Source: Planctomycetia bacterium
Lineage (GTDB): Bacteria > Planctomycetota > Phycisphaerae > UBA1845 > UTPLA1
Assembly: GCA_015075745.1 (NCBI GenBank)
Contig: JABTTW010000001.1
Span: 992,001 to 1,056,000 of the forward strand
Length of the DNA: 64,000 bases
Direction of reading: 5' to 3'
The notes beneath the pieces were generated by a model. It ran no database searches. It was not told where the DNA came from and saw only the letters and a program-made list of their open reading frames with translations. Of the stretch, positions 42,247 through 50,946 are shown piece by piece (the first letter of the stretch is position 1; the number at the start of each line of letters is the position of its first letter). The translations under genes were made by a program, and so were the position numbers.

Positions 42247-43073
42247 ATGACAGATTCAGCAGCTTCGCAGTCATCGGTCCGATCGCCGGGCGCTTACTTT
42301 GTTCGATTTCGGCCGAGGAGCGGTCGGATGGGACTCTTCCCCACCTCGGACGATGCGCCGGCTGAATTGCTTGAGCGACTTGAGGATGTTGGGCGATTTT
42401 GGAAGGGTGACCGCGAGAGCAATCGGGTACTGTTCCGGCAGATCGGGCTTCAGGACAAGAGTATTGTTGTTTCGGTCGAGCATCGAAAACGATTTCAATG
42501 TCCGAGGGCAAGGCCCATCGAAGTAGCATTCGAGCCCGTCCAGCTAGATGAATCGAGCTCGACGCTGCGGGAACTGGCGGCGCTTGCGACAGAATCGGAA
42601 TGCACTGAATCGGGCACACCTCGCCCGATGCACGGGGTCATCCGGCATTGGCTTCGCCTTGGCGTCCCGGCCGGCGGCTTCATGCTATTATTGGTTCATA
42701 CGCTCCGAGTCATGGTTCAAAACGGCCCGACTTCTACAACCGCACTGATCCTTCTCGCATCTACGCTGATTTCTTTCGGCCTCCTGGCTGCGATCCCGTG
42801 GATCAGGAATTGCAACTGGTTCGTTGTGCCGGGCGGCATCGTGTTGTGCAGGCGGTCGTTGTTAAAGCGTGAGGGATCGGTGGCGCTCTTACGCCGAGGG
42901 AAACGCTGCTGATTCTCCGGCCCCAGGCAATCGCAATTCATGCCAGTCTAATTCAGGGAGAAGAGATCGTTGAGTCAACTCGGTTAACGAAGGCTGAGTG
43001 CGTGGCGCTTCTCGGCGCGTGGCAGAGTTCGAAGGCACCGCCGGAGTTGGACTGGTTGGTGGATTTGCGGTGA
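42247..43073 (+). pseudogene. frameshifted second copy of the membrane-protein pair
   Basis: From the ATG at 42247 the frame gives GAYFVRFRPRSGRMGLFP, two membrane helices and WFVVPGGIVLCRR, all matching the gene at 41364, then stops at 42910-42912. In another frame from about 42885 the missing end is present: TPRETLLILRP, IVESTRLTKAECVALLGAW and PPELDWLVDLR, stopping at 43071-43073. A one-base deletion (or two-base insertion) near 42880-42900 would restore one continuous gene. It is either a recent pseudogene or a sequencing error. Confidence 0.75.
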
Positions 43074-43086
43074 TGATTGGCGGTTC

Positions 43087-43371
43087 CTACGAGTTTTTTC
43101 CTCTTCGCAAATGGCCCGTCAATAGAGCAAGGAATACCACGACACACGTGGCCTTCCATGCGAGGAGCCACCAGGGCCGCCACCAGGCGCCGGTGGTTGT
43201 TTCGACGATGTCGGAGGCGCCGAAGACGATGAACGTGGCACCCGCGAGTAGTGATGTACGACGCTTCTGACCGACGGCCAGCAATGCATGAAGGAGGAGG
43301 CCGAGACCGATGCAGGCCCAGAGCGCGGCTTCGATGTAGTTCGACGTCGTGAAGAAGCTGTCGTCGTGCAT
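43087..43371 (-). CDS. small three-helix membrane protein
   Basis: A 94-residue protein with three membrane helices (AALWACIGLGLLLHALLAV, TSLLAGATFIVFGASDIV, LAWKATCVVVFLALLTG) and a basic C-terminus. It follows kynB on the minus strand with an 18-base gap, so it is probably co-transcribed with it. I do not recognise a family or link it to tryptophan metabolism. Confidence 0.68.
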   Translation of the reverse strand: MHDDSFFTTSNYIEAALWACIGLGLLLHALLAVGQKRRTSLLAGATFIVFGASDIVETTTGAWWRPWWLLAWKATCVVVFLALLTGHLRRGKNS

Positions 43372-43389
43372 GGGATCGGCCCCGTTTGC

Positions 43390-44013
43390 CTACACTTCGC
43401 GAAGGACGGCGCGGACGGGGCTGGCGTCGAAGTTGACGAGGGGGAGCGGGAGGGCGATGAGTTCGTAGCGGCCTTCGGGGACGTTTTTGAGCACGAGGCC
43501 TTCGAGGATGGCCATGTCGTGTTTGAGAATCGCGTGGTGGGACGGGAGGTCTTTGGAGGAGAACAAGTCAACACTGGGGGTGTCGATGCCGACGGTGATG
43601 ACGCCTTTGGCTGCGAGCATGTCGATGAGCTGCGGGGATAGGGCGGCGAAGTCTTCGTTCCAAATGGTCGGGTCGGGATAGGCGCCGGTGGCGAAGAGGA
43701 TGCGCGGGGCGGCGATTTTCGCCTTCACCTGATCGGGCATGATGCGCGTGCCGCGCGGGACATCGACGCGGATGAGCTGACAGGGGCCGAGGTAGTAGTC
43801 CAACGAGCGCTCGTGGATGGCGGGGGCATTCTTGCCGTAGTGATTCGGGCCGTCGGCGTGGGCGCCGAGATGGACGGTGGCGCGGAGTGTGGAGAGGGTG
43901 ATGTTGTGGCCGCGGTCGATGTCGAGGAGGACTTCTCGCGAGGGCGGTGTGTCGCCAGGCCAGACGGCGAGGTTCGGCGTGATGGGCGGAGTGATGTCGT
44001 AGAGCTTTGACAT
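43390..44013 (-). CDS. kynB: kynurenine formamidase
   Basis: A 207-residue metal-dependent cyclase-family hydrolase. The zinc motif HLGAHADGPNH (His48, His52, Asp54, His58) is complete, and the start ITPNLAVWPGDTPPSREVLL and the later GIDTPSVDLFSSKDLP closely match bacterial KynB. It converts N-formylkynurenine to kynurenine, the second step of tryptophan breakdown. No tryptophan 2,3-dioxygenase (KynA) or kynureninase is in the window. It is divergent from asd. Confidence 0.94.
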   Translation of the reverse strand: MSKLYDITPPITPNLAVWPGDTPPSREVLLDIDRGHNITLSTLRATVHLGAHADGPNHYGKNAPAIHERSLDYYLGPCQLIRVDVPRGTRIMPDQVKAKIAAPRILFATGAYPDPTIWNEDFAALSPQLIDMLAAKGVITVGIDTPSVDLFSSKDLPSHHAILKHDMAILEGLVLKNVPEGRYELIALPLPLVNFDASPVRAVLREV

Positions 44014-44042
44014 TGAGTGGACCTGTATAAAAGGTTCGGCGT

Positions 44043-44071
44043 TTGGCCGATATTTTCGAGGCGACTATACT
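44043..44071 (+). promoter_or_regulatory. promoter for asd
   Basis: TTGGCC (44043-44048), a 17-base spacer, then TATACT (44066-44071), five of six matches to the -10 consensus. The start point would be near 44078, about 30 bases before the ATG at 44108. Confidence 0.5.
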
Positions 44072-44107
44072 CGCAGCGAACAACAGGGGCCATGAGAAAG
44101 TGAGACG

Positions 44108-45112
44108 ATGAAACCCAACATTGCCATACTCGGGGCGACCGGGGCGGTCGGTCAGGAATTTCTGCAAATCCTCGGTGAGCGCGACTTTCCCGTTGGGACG
44201 CTGCGGCTGTTGGCCTCGTCTCGGTCGGCGGGGACGAAGGTGCCTTTTCGCGGGCAGACGCTGACGGTCGAGGAGGTCGGGCCGAAGAGCTTCGACGGGA
44301 TCGACATTGCGCTTTTCTCGGCCGGGGCATCATCGAGTCGCGAGTGGGCGCCGGTTGCGACGAAGGCCGGGGCGCGGGTGGTGGATAACAGCTCGGCGTT
44401 TCGGATGGACGCGGGGGTGCCGCTGGTCGTGCCGGAGGTGAACCCGACGGCGATCGGGGATGCGAAGGTGATCGCCAACCCGAATTGCTCGACGATCATC
44501 ATGAACGTGGCGGTGTGGCCGCTGCACCAGACGAATAAGGTGAAGCGAGCTGTGATCGCGACTTATCAGGCGGCGAGCGGGGCGGGCTATCAGGCGATGA
44601 TGGAACTCGAGAACCAGTCGCGGGACATCCTCGCGGGCAAGCCGGCGCAGCCGAAGGTGCTGCCGCATCAGGTGGCGTTCAACGTGTTTTCGCACAACAG
44701 CGCCGTGGGCGAGGATGGCTACAACATTGAAGAGACGAAGATGATCCACGAGACGCATAAGATTTTCGGCGACTCGTCCATCGCGATCACGGTGACTTGT
44801 GTGCGCGTGCCGGTAATGCGGGCGCACAGCGAGGCGATCAATCTGACGTTTGAGCGGCCGATGAAGGCTGACGAGGTGCGACGGATTCTATCGGGCGCGC
44901 CGGGGGTGAAGATCGTCGATGACCGGGAGAAGAATTATTTCCCGATGCCGATTGACGCGTCCGGTAAGGATGACGTGCTGGTGGGCCGGATTCGGCAGGA
45001 CGTGAGCCAGCCGGACGGCCGGGGGATTGAGCTGTTCGTGAGCGGGGATCAGCTTCGCAAGGGGGCGGCGCTGAACGCGGTGCAGATTGCGGAACTATTG
45101 GTAAGAAACTAG
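44108..45112 (+). CDS. asd: aspartate-semialdehyde dehydrogenase
   Basis: A 334-residue enzyme that makes aspartate semialdehyde for lysine, methionine, threonine and diaminopimelate synthesis. GATGAVGQEF is the NADP loop, IANPNCSTI contains the catalytic Cys127, and CVRVPVMRAHSEAI contains the catalytic His. Length and all key residues are normal. The accessory 45124 gene follows after 11 bases, so asd may drive transcription of the PIN module. Confidence 0.97.
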   Translation: MKPNIAILGATGAVGQEFLQILGERDFPVGTLRLLASSRSAGTKVPFRGQTLTVEEVGPKSFDGIDIALFSAGASSSREWAPVATKAGARVVDNSSAFRMDAGVPLVVPEVNPTAIGDAKVIANPNCSTIIMNVAVWPLHQTNKVKRAVIATYQAASGAGYQAMMELENQSRDILAGKPAQPKVLPHQVAFNVFSHNSAVGEDGYNIEETKMIHETHKIFGDSSIAITVTCVRVPVMRAHSEAINLTFERPMKADEVRRILSGAPGVKIVDDREKNYFPMPIDASGKDDVLVGRIRQDVSQPDGRGIELFVSGDQLRKGAALNAVQIAELLVRN

Positions 45113-45123
45113 AATGTACACAA

Positions 45124-45696
45124 ATGGTATTGGCACTCGACAACTTCTCAACGTGGCTTGATGCGGATAATCCAGCTGCATTCAGGTTGCGCGCTGAGGA
45201 ATTTGCGCGTCCTGGGAATGGCCACGCCCCAGAGGAGGCAGCCTGTCTTGGAGATGCGGTATCGACCATTCGCACTGCGTTAAGAGAATACGCAGATATT
45301 CTCCGCATTGCGGGTGAGTTTCGAGAAAAGAATAAGAGTGACCCTGTCCTCACCGGATTTGACTCGCTCTCCGACAAACAGCTCCTTACTCAGATGGATA
45401 AGCTTGCTGCCGTCTCGCTTATTCACTCGGCGCACCTGAGCGACATCTCTGCAGGCATGGAATTCCTCATGGATTGGCGTCGCGACTTTAAGACATGGAC
45501 CGATGATTCTGAGTCGTTGTTGAGGGAGCTGCGTCAACACGAAGAGAATCTGAAGTGGGTTACTGAAGTCACGCTTCAGTGGTCCGAGGACTTGGGAAGT
45601 GAGTACGATCGGCGACACCCGGACGTGGCAGATCTTCCCATTACTCTCGTTGATCTTGGGCCATCCAATAGCGCAAATCTTCCGTCAGTGCTATGA
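45124..45696 (+). CDS. unrecognised protein upstream of a PIN-domain gene
   Basis: A 190-residue acidic, largely helical protein with no motif I recognise (AAFRLRAEEFARPG, LMDWRRDFKTW, LLRELRQHEENL). It is followed after 15 bases by a PIN nuclease gene, the place normally taken by a small DNA-binding antitoxin. It is about twice the length of usual VapB proteins and shows no ribbon-helix-helix, AbrB or HTH motif. It may be a new type of partner or an unrelated gene. Confidence 0.65.
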   Translation: MVLALDNFSTWLDADNPAAFRLRAEEFARPGNGHAPEEAACLGDAVSTIRTALREYADILRIAGEFREKNKSDPVLTGFDSLSDKQLLTQMDKLAAVSLIHSAHLSDISAGMEFLMDWRRDFKTWTDDSESLLRELRQHEENLKWVTEVTLQWSEDLGSEYDRRHPDVADLPITLVDLGPSNSANLPSVL

Positions 45697-45711
45697 GGAT
45701 CGAGGGCGCTC

Positions 45712-46161
45712 GTGATTCTCATAGACACGTCAGCCTTGTATGCAATCATAAATCCGCGGGATCAGTTTCATAAACGTGCAAGCCGACATTTGCGCGAACT
45801 TAGGAACAACGAGGATGTCTCGATTCCGCAGGTCGCGATGTTCGAGATGATGGGGCATCTGACACGACTTCAAGGAAACCGAGAGCATTGTCATCGTCAG
45901 CGTCTAGCCGGCCTGAAATCCCTTTATGAATTTGGCTGGCCTGTTACTTTCCATGAGCAAATTGACTATGAGAACGCCGAACGGTGGTGGCAGGAGTATG
46001 CAGACTGGCCCATTGATTTTCCAGACGCGATTATCGTAGCAAGTGCGCGTCGAGTCGGGGCGTCCCGCATTTGGACTCACGACCTTGATTTTCCACGCCT
46101 GCTGTCCAAAGTCGCGCCTGAGATTGAGGCAATCGGTTCGGGATTTAGCGATTGGAATTGA
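45712..46161 (+). CDS. PIN-domain ribonuclease (VapC-like)
   Basis: A 149-residue protein starting at a GTG (45712). The four acidic PIN residues are recognisable: Asp5 in MILIDTSA, Glu45 in MFEMMGH, Asp105 in FPDAIIVAS and Asp124 in WTHDLDF. VapC toxins of this fold cut RNA, often tRNA. A sampled stretch at 45721-45840 is about 49% GC, well below asd and the HD gene on either side, so the module was probably inserted there. Its stop is one base from the HD gene start. Confidence 0.85.
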   Translation: MILIDTSALYAIINPRDQFHKRASRHLRELRNNEDVSIPQVAMFEMMGHLTRLQGNREHCHRQRLAGLKSLYEFGWPVTFHEQIDYENAERWWQEYADWPIDFPDAIIVASARRVGASRIWTHDLDFPRLLSKVAPEIEAIGSGFSDWN

Positions 46162-46162
46162 A

Positions 46163-46729
46163 ATGACCCGCGACGAGGCGTGGAAGATTCTTTGCGAGCA
46201 CGTGCAGTCGGATTCGCTGCGCAAGCATATGCTCGCGGTGGAGGCGGCGATGCGGCACTATGCCGGGCTGCTGGGGGGCGACGTCGAGCAATGGGGAATG
46301 GCCGGGCTGCTGCACGATTTTGACTACGAGAAATGGACCGAGGCGCCGGAGCACACGCGCGAGGGGGCGAAGATCCTTCGTGAGCGCGGCGTCGATGAGG
46401 AGATCGTCGGGGCGATGCTCTCGCACGCCGAGTGGAACCTGGACGAGTACCCACGGGATCGGCCGATTCGCAAGGCGCTCTTCGCGGTGGACGAGCTTTG
46501 CGGGTTCATCATGGCGGCGGCGCTGGTGAGGCCGACGCGGCTGGAGGGCATGGAGCCCGCAGGAATCAAGAAGAAGATGAAGACGCCTTCATTCGCTGCG
46601 GCGGTGAAGCGTGAGGACATCACATCGGGGGCGGAGAGCCTGGGCATTTCGCTGGAAGAGCACATCCACAACTGCATCGACGCGATGAAATCGGTGGCCG
46701 GACCGTTGGGCCTGACAACGGCGGGCTGA
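46163..46729 (+). CDS. HD-domain hydrolase
   Basis: A 188-residue protein. SLRKHMLAVEAAMRHYA and GLLHDFDYEKW contain the His and His-Asp of an HD metal site, followed by HTREGAKILRERGVDE and a later SHAEWN, as in HDIG-type phosphohydrolases. It is likely a metal-dependent phosphatase acting on nucleotides. Starts one base after the PIN gene stop. Similar stand-alone HD proteins are common, but the substrate is not known. Confidence 0.85.
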   Translation: MTRDEAWKILCEHVQSDSLRKHMLAVEAAMRHYAGLLGGDVEQWGMAGLLHDFDYEKWTEAPEHTREGAKILRERGVDEEIVGAMLSHAEWNLDEYPRDRPIRKALFAVDELCGFIMAAALVRPTRLEGMEPAGIKKKMKTPSFAAAVKREDITSGAESLGISLEEHIHNCIDAMKSVAGPLGLTTAG

Positions 46730-46790
46730 TACACTATCGGCTGGTTTGAGCTATCCTGATTTTCAATCCAGGATTCCGGAGAAACTTTGC

Positions 46791-49382
46791 ATGACGCGCA
46801 TTGGTGTCTGTCGTTCGATCGTCGTTTTCGTTTTTTGTTTATCCGCCGGCGTTCATTCCTCCGTGGGCCAGGAGCGGAAGCTGCACTTCGCCGCCGATCG
46901 GCCGGTGGACATGAAGCACATTCGCCTCGACCTGCGGGTGAACCTGGAGAAAGAGCACGTGGACGCGCGGGCGACGCTGGACATGGCGGCGCTGCGCGAT
47001 GTGTCACACATCAAGCTCGACGCGGTGGGCTTTGAGACGAAGGGCGTGACCGTTTCCATTGAAGGCGGACAGCCGCAGAAATGCGACTTTGACAATGATG
47101 GCCAGAAGATCACGCTGAATCTGCCGGAACCGCTGCCGCGCGGTCGCAGCGTGCAGGCGACGATCGACTACGCATTGCAAAGTCCCGAGTCGGGCCTGCA
47201 CTTCTACGGCCCCACGGAGGGCGACCCCGACGCGCCGCGGATTGTCTGGTCGCAGGGCGAGAGCATCACCAATCGCTATTGGGTGCCCTGCTTCGATCAT
47301 CCCAATGAGATGCAGACGACGGAGATCGTCGCCACGGTGGACGACCCGAACATTGCCATCAGCAACGGGAAGTTGCTTGAGGAAAAGAAGAACGCCGACG
47401 GCAGCAAGACATTCCACTGGTTGCAGGACAAGCCGCACGTTGTATACCTGATGACGCTGGTCGTGGGAGAGTTTTACAGCGAGACCGAGACGTGGCGCGG
47501 CAAGCCGGTCAGCTATCACGTGCGGCCGAAGTTCAAGGACAAGATCAAGAACTCCTTCGGTAATACGACGAAGATGCTCGACTTTTTCTCCGACAGGATC
47601 GGCGTCGAGTATCCGTGGGATAAGTATGCGCAGGTTTGCTGCTATAACTTCGGCGGCGGCATGGAGAACACCAGCGCGACGACGCTGATGGAGGGCACGC
47701 TGCATGACGATCGCGCGCACCTCGACGGAGACAGCGACGGACTTGTGGCGCACGAACTTGCGCATCAATGGTGGGGTGACCTGCTGACCTGCCGCGACTG
47801 GGCGCACATCTGGCTGAACGAGGGATTCGCCACCTACTTCGAAGCGCTTTGGGACGAGCACCACAACGGGCCGGATGAGTTCGCAATCAACATGCATCGC
47901 AAGGCGGGCGGGGCGATCGGCGGAGGCCGGGACAAGCCGATCGTCTGGCCGGGATACAAGGACCCGGACGAGCAATTCGACAGTCGCGCGTATCCCAAGG
48001 GTGCGTGGGTCGTGCACATGATTCGGCGGCGGCTGGGCGACGAGATGTTCTGGAAGGCGATCAACCTTTACACCACGCGCAACCGGCATCAAAACGTGGA
48101 GACGATCGATCTGCGCAGGGCGATTGAGGACGCGAGCGGTGAGTCGTTCGGACGATTCTTTTATGACTGGACGGAGCGGCCGGGGTGCCCGGATGTGAAG
48201 GTCAGTTACCGGTGGCAGGCGGAGGATGGGCTTGCGGCGATCACGATCGAGCAGCGGCAGAAGGACGAAGCGTTCATATTTCCGATGAAGCTGGAGTTTC
48301 GCTTCGCGGAGACGGATGAGCCGTATGTCTTCACGCAGGAGGTGACGGAGAAGCGGCAGCAATTCTATTTGCCGCTCAAGTATCGACCGACCCTGATGCG
48401 GGTGGACCCGGACATGGCTGTGCTGATGGAACTGACCGAGGAGAAGCCGCGGGACCTTTGGGTCGGTCAACTTTGTGACGATCCGAATCCTGTCCGGCGG
48501 ATTCAGGCGGCGGAGCATTTTGGCAAGGGCGACCGGGAGCGGGACGTGCGGCTGCTGGCGACGCAGCTCTTGCAGGAGAAGTTCTGGGCGGTGCAGGAGG
48601 CGATTGCCCGGGCGCTGGGCAAGAGCGAGGACGACGAGGCCCGCGACGCGCTATTGGCCGGCTTGACGATCGAGCATCCGAAGGCGCGGCGCGCGGTGGT
48701 TGAGGCACTGGGTAATTTCCGCGATGAGACGAAGGTCGAGGCGGCGCTACTCAAGCTGGTGCAGGACGGCGATGCGAGTTATCGCGTGGAGGCGGCGGCC
48801 ATCAGCTCGTGGGCGGATGTCTGCCAGGACGAGCCTTCGGAGATGCTGGAGACGCTGCTTACGCGGGAGTCGGATGGCGAAATCATCCGGAGTGCCGTTA
48901 TCGAGGCACTGGGAAGGCACGGCGAGCCGGGGGTGATCGATCTGCTGACAGAATGGGCCGAGCCGGATAAGGACAATCGTTGCCGGGCCGCGGCGGTTCG
49001 TGCGATTGCCGAGGCGGCGACGCGGATTGGGGTCGATGAGGAGGCGCAGGAGTTTGCCGTGGAGACGATTCTGACGTGCCTGCATCGGGGATCGCGGCGG
49101 CTGCAAGTGTCGGCGCTGGAGGCGCTGGGGAGCATGGGCTCGGCGGCGAAGGCTGCGCTTCCGGAGCTGGACCGGTATGCGGAGATCGGCCAGCCGCGGG
49201 TGCGCACTCGGGCGGCGGAGATGGCGAAGAAGATTCGCGCCGGTGATTCGACGGGCAAGGGGACGGGTGAGCTGCGCGACGAGGTGGCGAAGCTGAAAAA
49301 GGAAAACCGGCGGCTCCTGGATCGTCTGGAAAAGATCGAGGCGAAGTTGGAAGGGCATCCGGAGCCGATGGGCACGCGGTAG
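46791..49382 (+). CDS. exported M1 aminopeptidase with HEAT repeats
   Basis: An 863-residue protein. Signal peptide at 1-25 (IVVFVFCLSAGVHSSVGQ). The catalytic domain has the exopeptidase motif GGMEN near residue 290, the zinc motif HELAHQWW (His321, Glu322, His325) and the third zinc ligand Glu344 in WLNEGFATYF. After about residue 560 there are HEAT repeats (AIARALGKSEDDEARDALL, VVEALGNFRDETKV, VIEALGRHGE) and a coiled coil at the end (VAKLKKENRRLLDRLEKIEA). It should cleave N-terminal residues from peptides outside the cytoplasm. The HEAT part resembles PBS-lyase repeats found in other planctomycete proteins. Confidence 0.92.
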   Translation: MTRIGVCRSIVVFVFCLSAGVHSSVGQERKLHFAADRPVDMKHIRLDLRVNLEKEHVDARATLDMAALRDVSHIKLDAVGFETKGVTVSIEGGQPQKCDFDNDGQKITLNLPEPLPRGRSVQATIDYALQSPESGLHFYGPTEGDPDAPRIVWSQGESITNRYWVPCFDHPNEMQTTEIVATVDDPNIAISNGKLLEEKKNADGSKTFHWLQDKPHVVYLMTLVVGEFYSETETWRGKPVSYHVRPKFKDKIKNSFGNTTKMLDFFSDRIGVEYPWDKYAQVCCYNFGGGMENTSATTLMEGTLHDDRAHLDGDSDGLVAHELAHQWWGDLLTCRDWAHIWLNEGFATYFEALWDEHHNGPDEFAINMHRKAGGAIGGGRDKPIVWPGYKDPDEQFDSRAYPKGAWVVHMIRRRLGDEMFWKAINLYTTRNRHQNVETIDLRRAIEDASGESFGRFFYDWTERPGCPDVKVSYRWQAEDGLAAITIEQRQKDEAFIFPMKLEFRFAETDEPYVFTQEVTEKRQQFYLPLKYRPTLMRVDPDMAVLMELTEEKPRDLWVGQLCDDPNPVRRIQAAEHFGKGDRERDVRLLATQLLQEKFWAVQEAIARALGKSEDDEARDALLAGLTIEHPKARRAVVEALGNFRDETKVEAALLKLVQDGDASYRVEAAAISSWADVCQDEPSEMLETLLTRESDGEIIRSAVIEALGRHGEPGVIDLLTEWAEPDKDNRCRAAAVRAIAEAATRIGVDEEAQEFAVETILTCLHRGSRRLQVSALEALGSMGSAAKAALPELDRYAEIGQPRVRTRAAEMAKKIRAGDSTGKGTGELRDEVAKLKKENRRLLDRLEKIEAKLEGHPEPMGTR

Positions 49383-49402
49383 CGAACGCGGCGACGGGCC
49401 CA

Positions 49403-50005
49403 TTACACGCAAAGCGACTGCCAACGACGTTGGACGGTCTCGACGTTTCCACTGGTGACAAGGTGTTGCCACCGGCGGACAGCATCGACGATCCCGTTTG
49501 TTAATTCACTTAGATTCAATTCGCTGAAGACCGCGGCCGGCAGAAGCTGCTGAAGGCTGACCGGGGGCAGTGCGTCCGGCGGCAACGGGCGATCGGCATC
49601 GTGCGTGTTGATGCCGATGCCGGTGATGAGGGCGCGGACGCGGCCGGACTCCACCAGCGACTCAACGAGAATGCCGCCGAGCTTGCCGCCGCCTGCGATG
49701 AGGTCGTTGATGGGCTTGAGGCGGATTTCGAGGCCCGTGGCGGCGATCAGGATTTCGGCACAGGCGACGCCAGCGGCGAGGGTGTGGGTTGTGAGGTCTG
49801 GTGTCGCGGGGCCGACATCGAAGGAGACGATTGAGAAGTAAAGGCCGGCATCACGCGGGGACAGCCACGAGCGTCCCTTCGTCCCCCGCCCCACCGTCTG
49901 CTCGCGAGCGATGACGATGACGTTTTTAGTTAACGAGCCGTCCGCGATGAGGCGCTTTGCGGCGTCGTTGGTGGAGTCGACGGTTTCGAGGCGGATCAGG
50001 TGCAC
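49403..50005 (-). CDS. birA: biotin--protein ligase, catalytic type without HTH domain
   Basis: About 200 residues from the GTG at 50005. VDSTNDAAKRL, EQTVGRGTKGRSW (biotin-loop GRGxxGRxW) and NDLIAGGGKLGGILVE define the ligase core. The usual KWPNDL is KPINDL here. The N-terminal HTH repressor domain is absent, so it acts only as a ligase. It lies last in the leucine-degradation operon, where it would biotinylate the carrier protein encoded two genes upstream. The frame is open further upstream but that part overlaps the HMG-CoA lyase gene. Confidence 0.88.
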   Translation of the reverse strand: MHLIRLETVDSTNDAAKRLIADGSLTKNVIVIAREQTVGRGTKGRSWLSPRDAGLYFSIVSFDVGPATPDLTTHTLAAGVACAEILIAATGLEIRLKPINDLIAGGGKLGGILVESLVESGRVRALITGIGINTHDADRPLPPDALPPVSLQQLLPAAVFSELNLSELTNGIVDAVRRWQHLVTSGNVETVQRRWQSLCV

Positions 50006-50037
50006 GATGGGGCTTGATTGTAATGCAAGTCGTGTGG

Positions 50038-50946
50038 CTATCGGCAGGCGGCTTTCATGCGCTGCCACTGCCGGCTGGGCAGCGTGCGGCCCCACTTGTC
50101 GGCGATGATGCTGGAAGCCTCGAATACCGTTTGCAGATTGACTCCGCACTGGATGCCCATTCGATCGAGCATGTAGACGAGATCTTCGGTGGCGAGGTTG
50201 CCGGATGCGCCGGGGGCGTAGGGGCAGCCGCCGAGGCCGCCGGCGGAACTGTCGAAGGTGGTGATGCCGAGCTGCAGGCCGGCGAGGACGTTGGCCAGCG
50301 CGGTACCATAGGTGTCGTGCAGGTGCAGGGCGAACTTGCCGGGCGGGATGGACTTTAGCAGGTGGCCCACTGTCTCGAAGACGTCGGTCGGCGCGGCGGC
50401 GCCGATGGTGTCGCTGACGGCGACCTCGTCGATGCCCATGTCGAGCAGTCGGGTCGTGACGTCGAGGACGCGATCCTTGCTGATATTCCCTTCGTAGGGG
50501 CAGACAAAGCTGGTGGAGACGTATCCGCGGACGGTGAGGCCGGCGGCGAGGGCGGACTTCACGACCGGGGCGAAGGTGGCGAGCGACTCGTCCACGGTCA
50601 TGTTGATGTTTTTCTTCGTAAAGCTGTCGGAGGCGGCGGTGAAGACGGCGATGCGGCGGATGCCGGTCTCCAGGGCCCGATCGAGGCCTTTTTGATTGGG
50701 GACGAGTGCCGAGTAGGTGACACCCTCCGCGGGCGGCAGGCGACCGGCGACATCGACCGCGTCGGCCAGTTGCGGGATTGCCTTGGGGTGGACGAAGGAC
50801 GTGGCTTCAATTGCCCGCAAGCCAGAACCGGCGAGGGCGGCGATGAAGGCCAGTTTCAAATCCGTGGGAATCTGCTCGGGCTCGTTTTGCAGTCCGTCGC
50901 GCGGGCCGACTTCGACGATCTTCACTTCCTTCGGTAGCGCGCTCAA
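50038..50946 (-). CDS. mvaB: hydroxymethylglutaryl-CoA lyase
   Basis: A 302-residue TIM-barrel lyase. VGPRDGLQNEPEQIPTDLK and GLGGCPYAPGASGNLATED, which holds the catalytic Cys of the HMG-CoA lyase signature, are intact. It splits HMG-CoA into acetoacetate and acetyl-CoA, the last step of leucine breakdown. Its start overlaps the stop of the biotin carrier gene by four bases (ATGA). Confidence 0.95.
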   Translation of the reverse strand: MSALPKEVKIVEVGPRDGLQNEPEQIPTDLKLAFIAALAGSGLRAIEATSFVHPKAIPQLADAVDVAGRLPPAEGVTYSALVPNQKGLDRALETGIRRIAVFTAASDSFTKKNINMTVDESLATFAPVVKSALAAGLTVRGYVSTSFVCPYEGNISKDRVLDVTTRLLDMGIDEVAVSDTIGAAAPTDVFETVGHLLKSIPPGKFALHLHDTYGTALANVLAGLQLGITTFDSSAGGLGGCPYAPGASGNLATEDLVYMLDRMGIQCGVNLQTVFEASSIIADKWGRTLPSRQWQRMKAACR

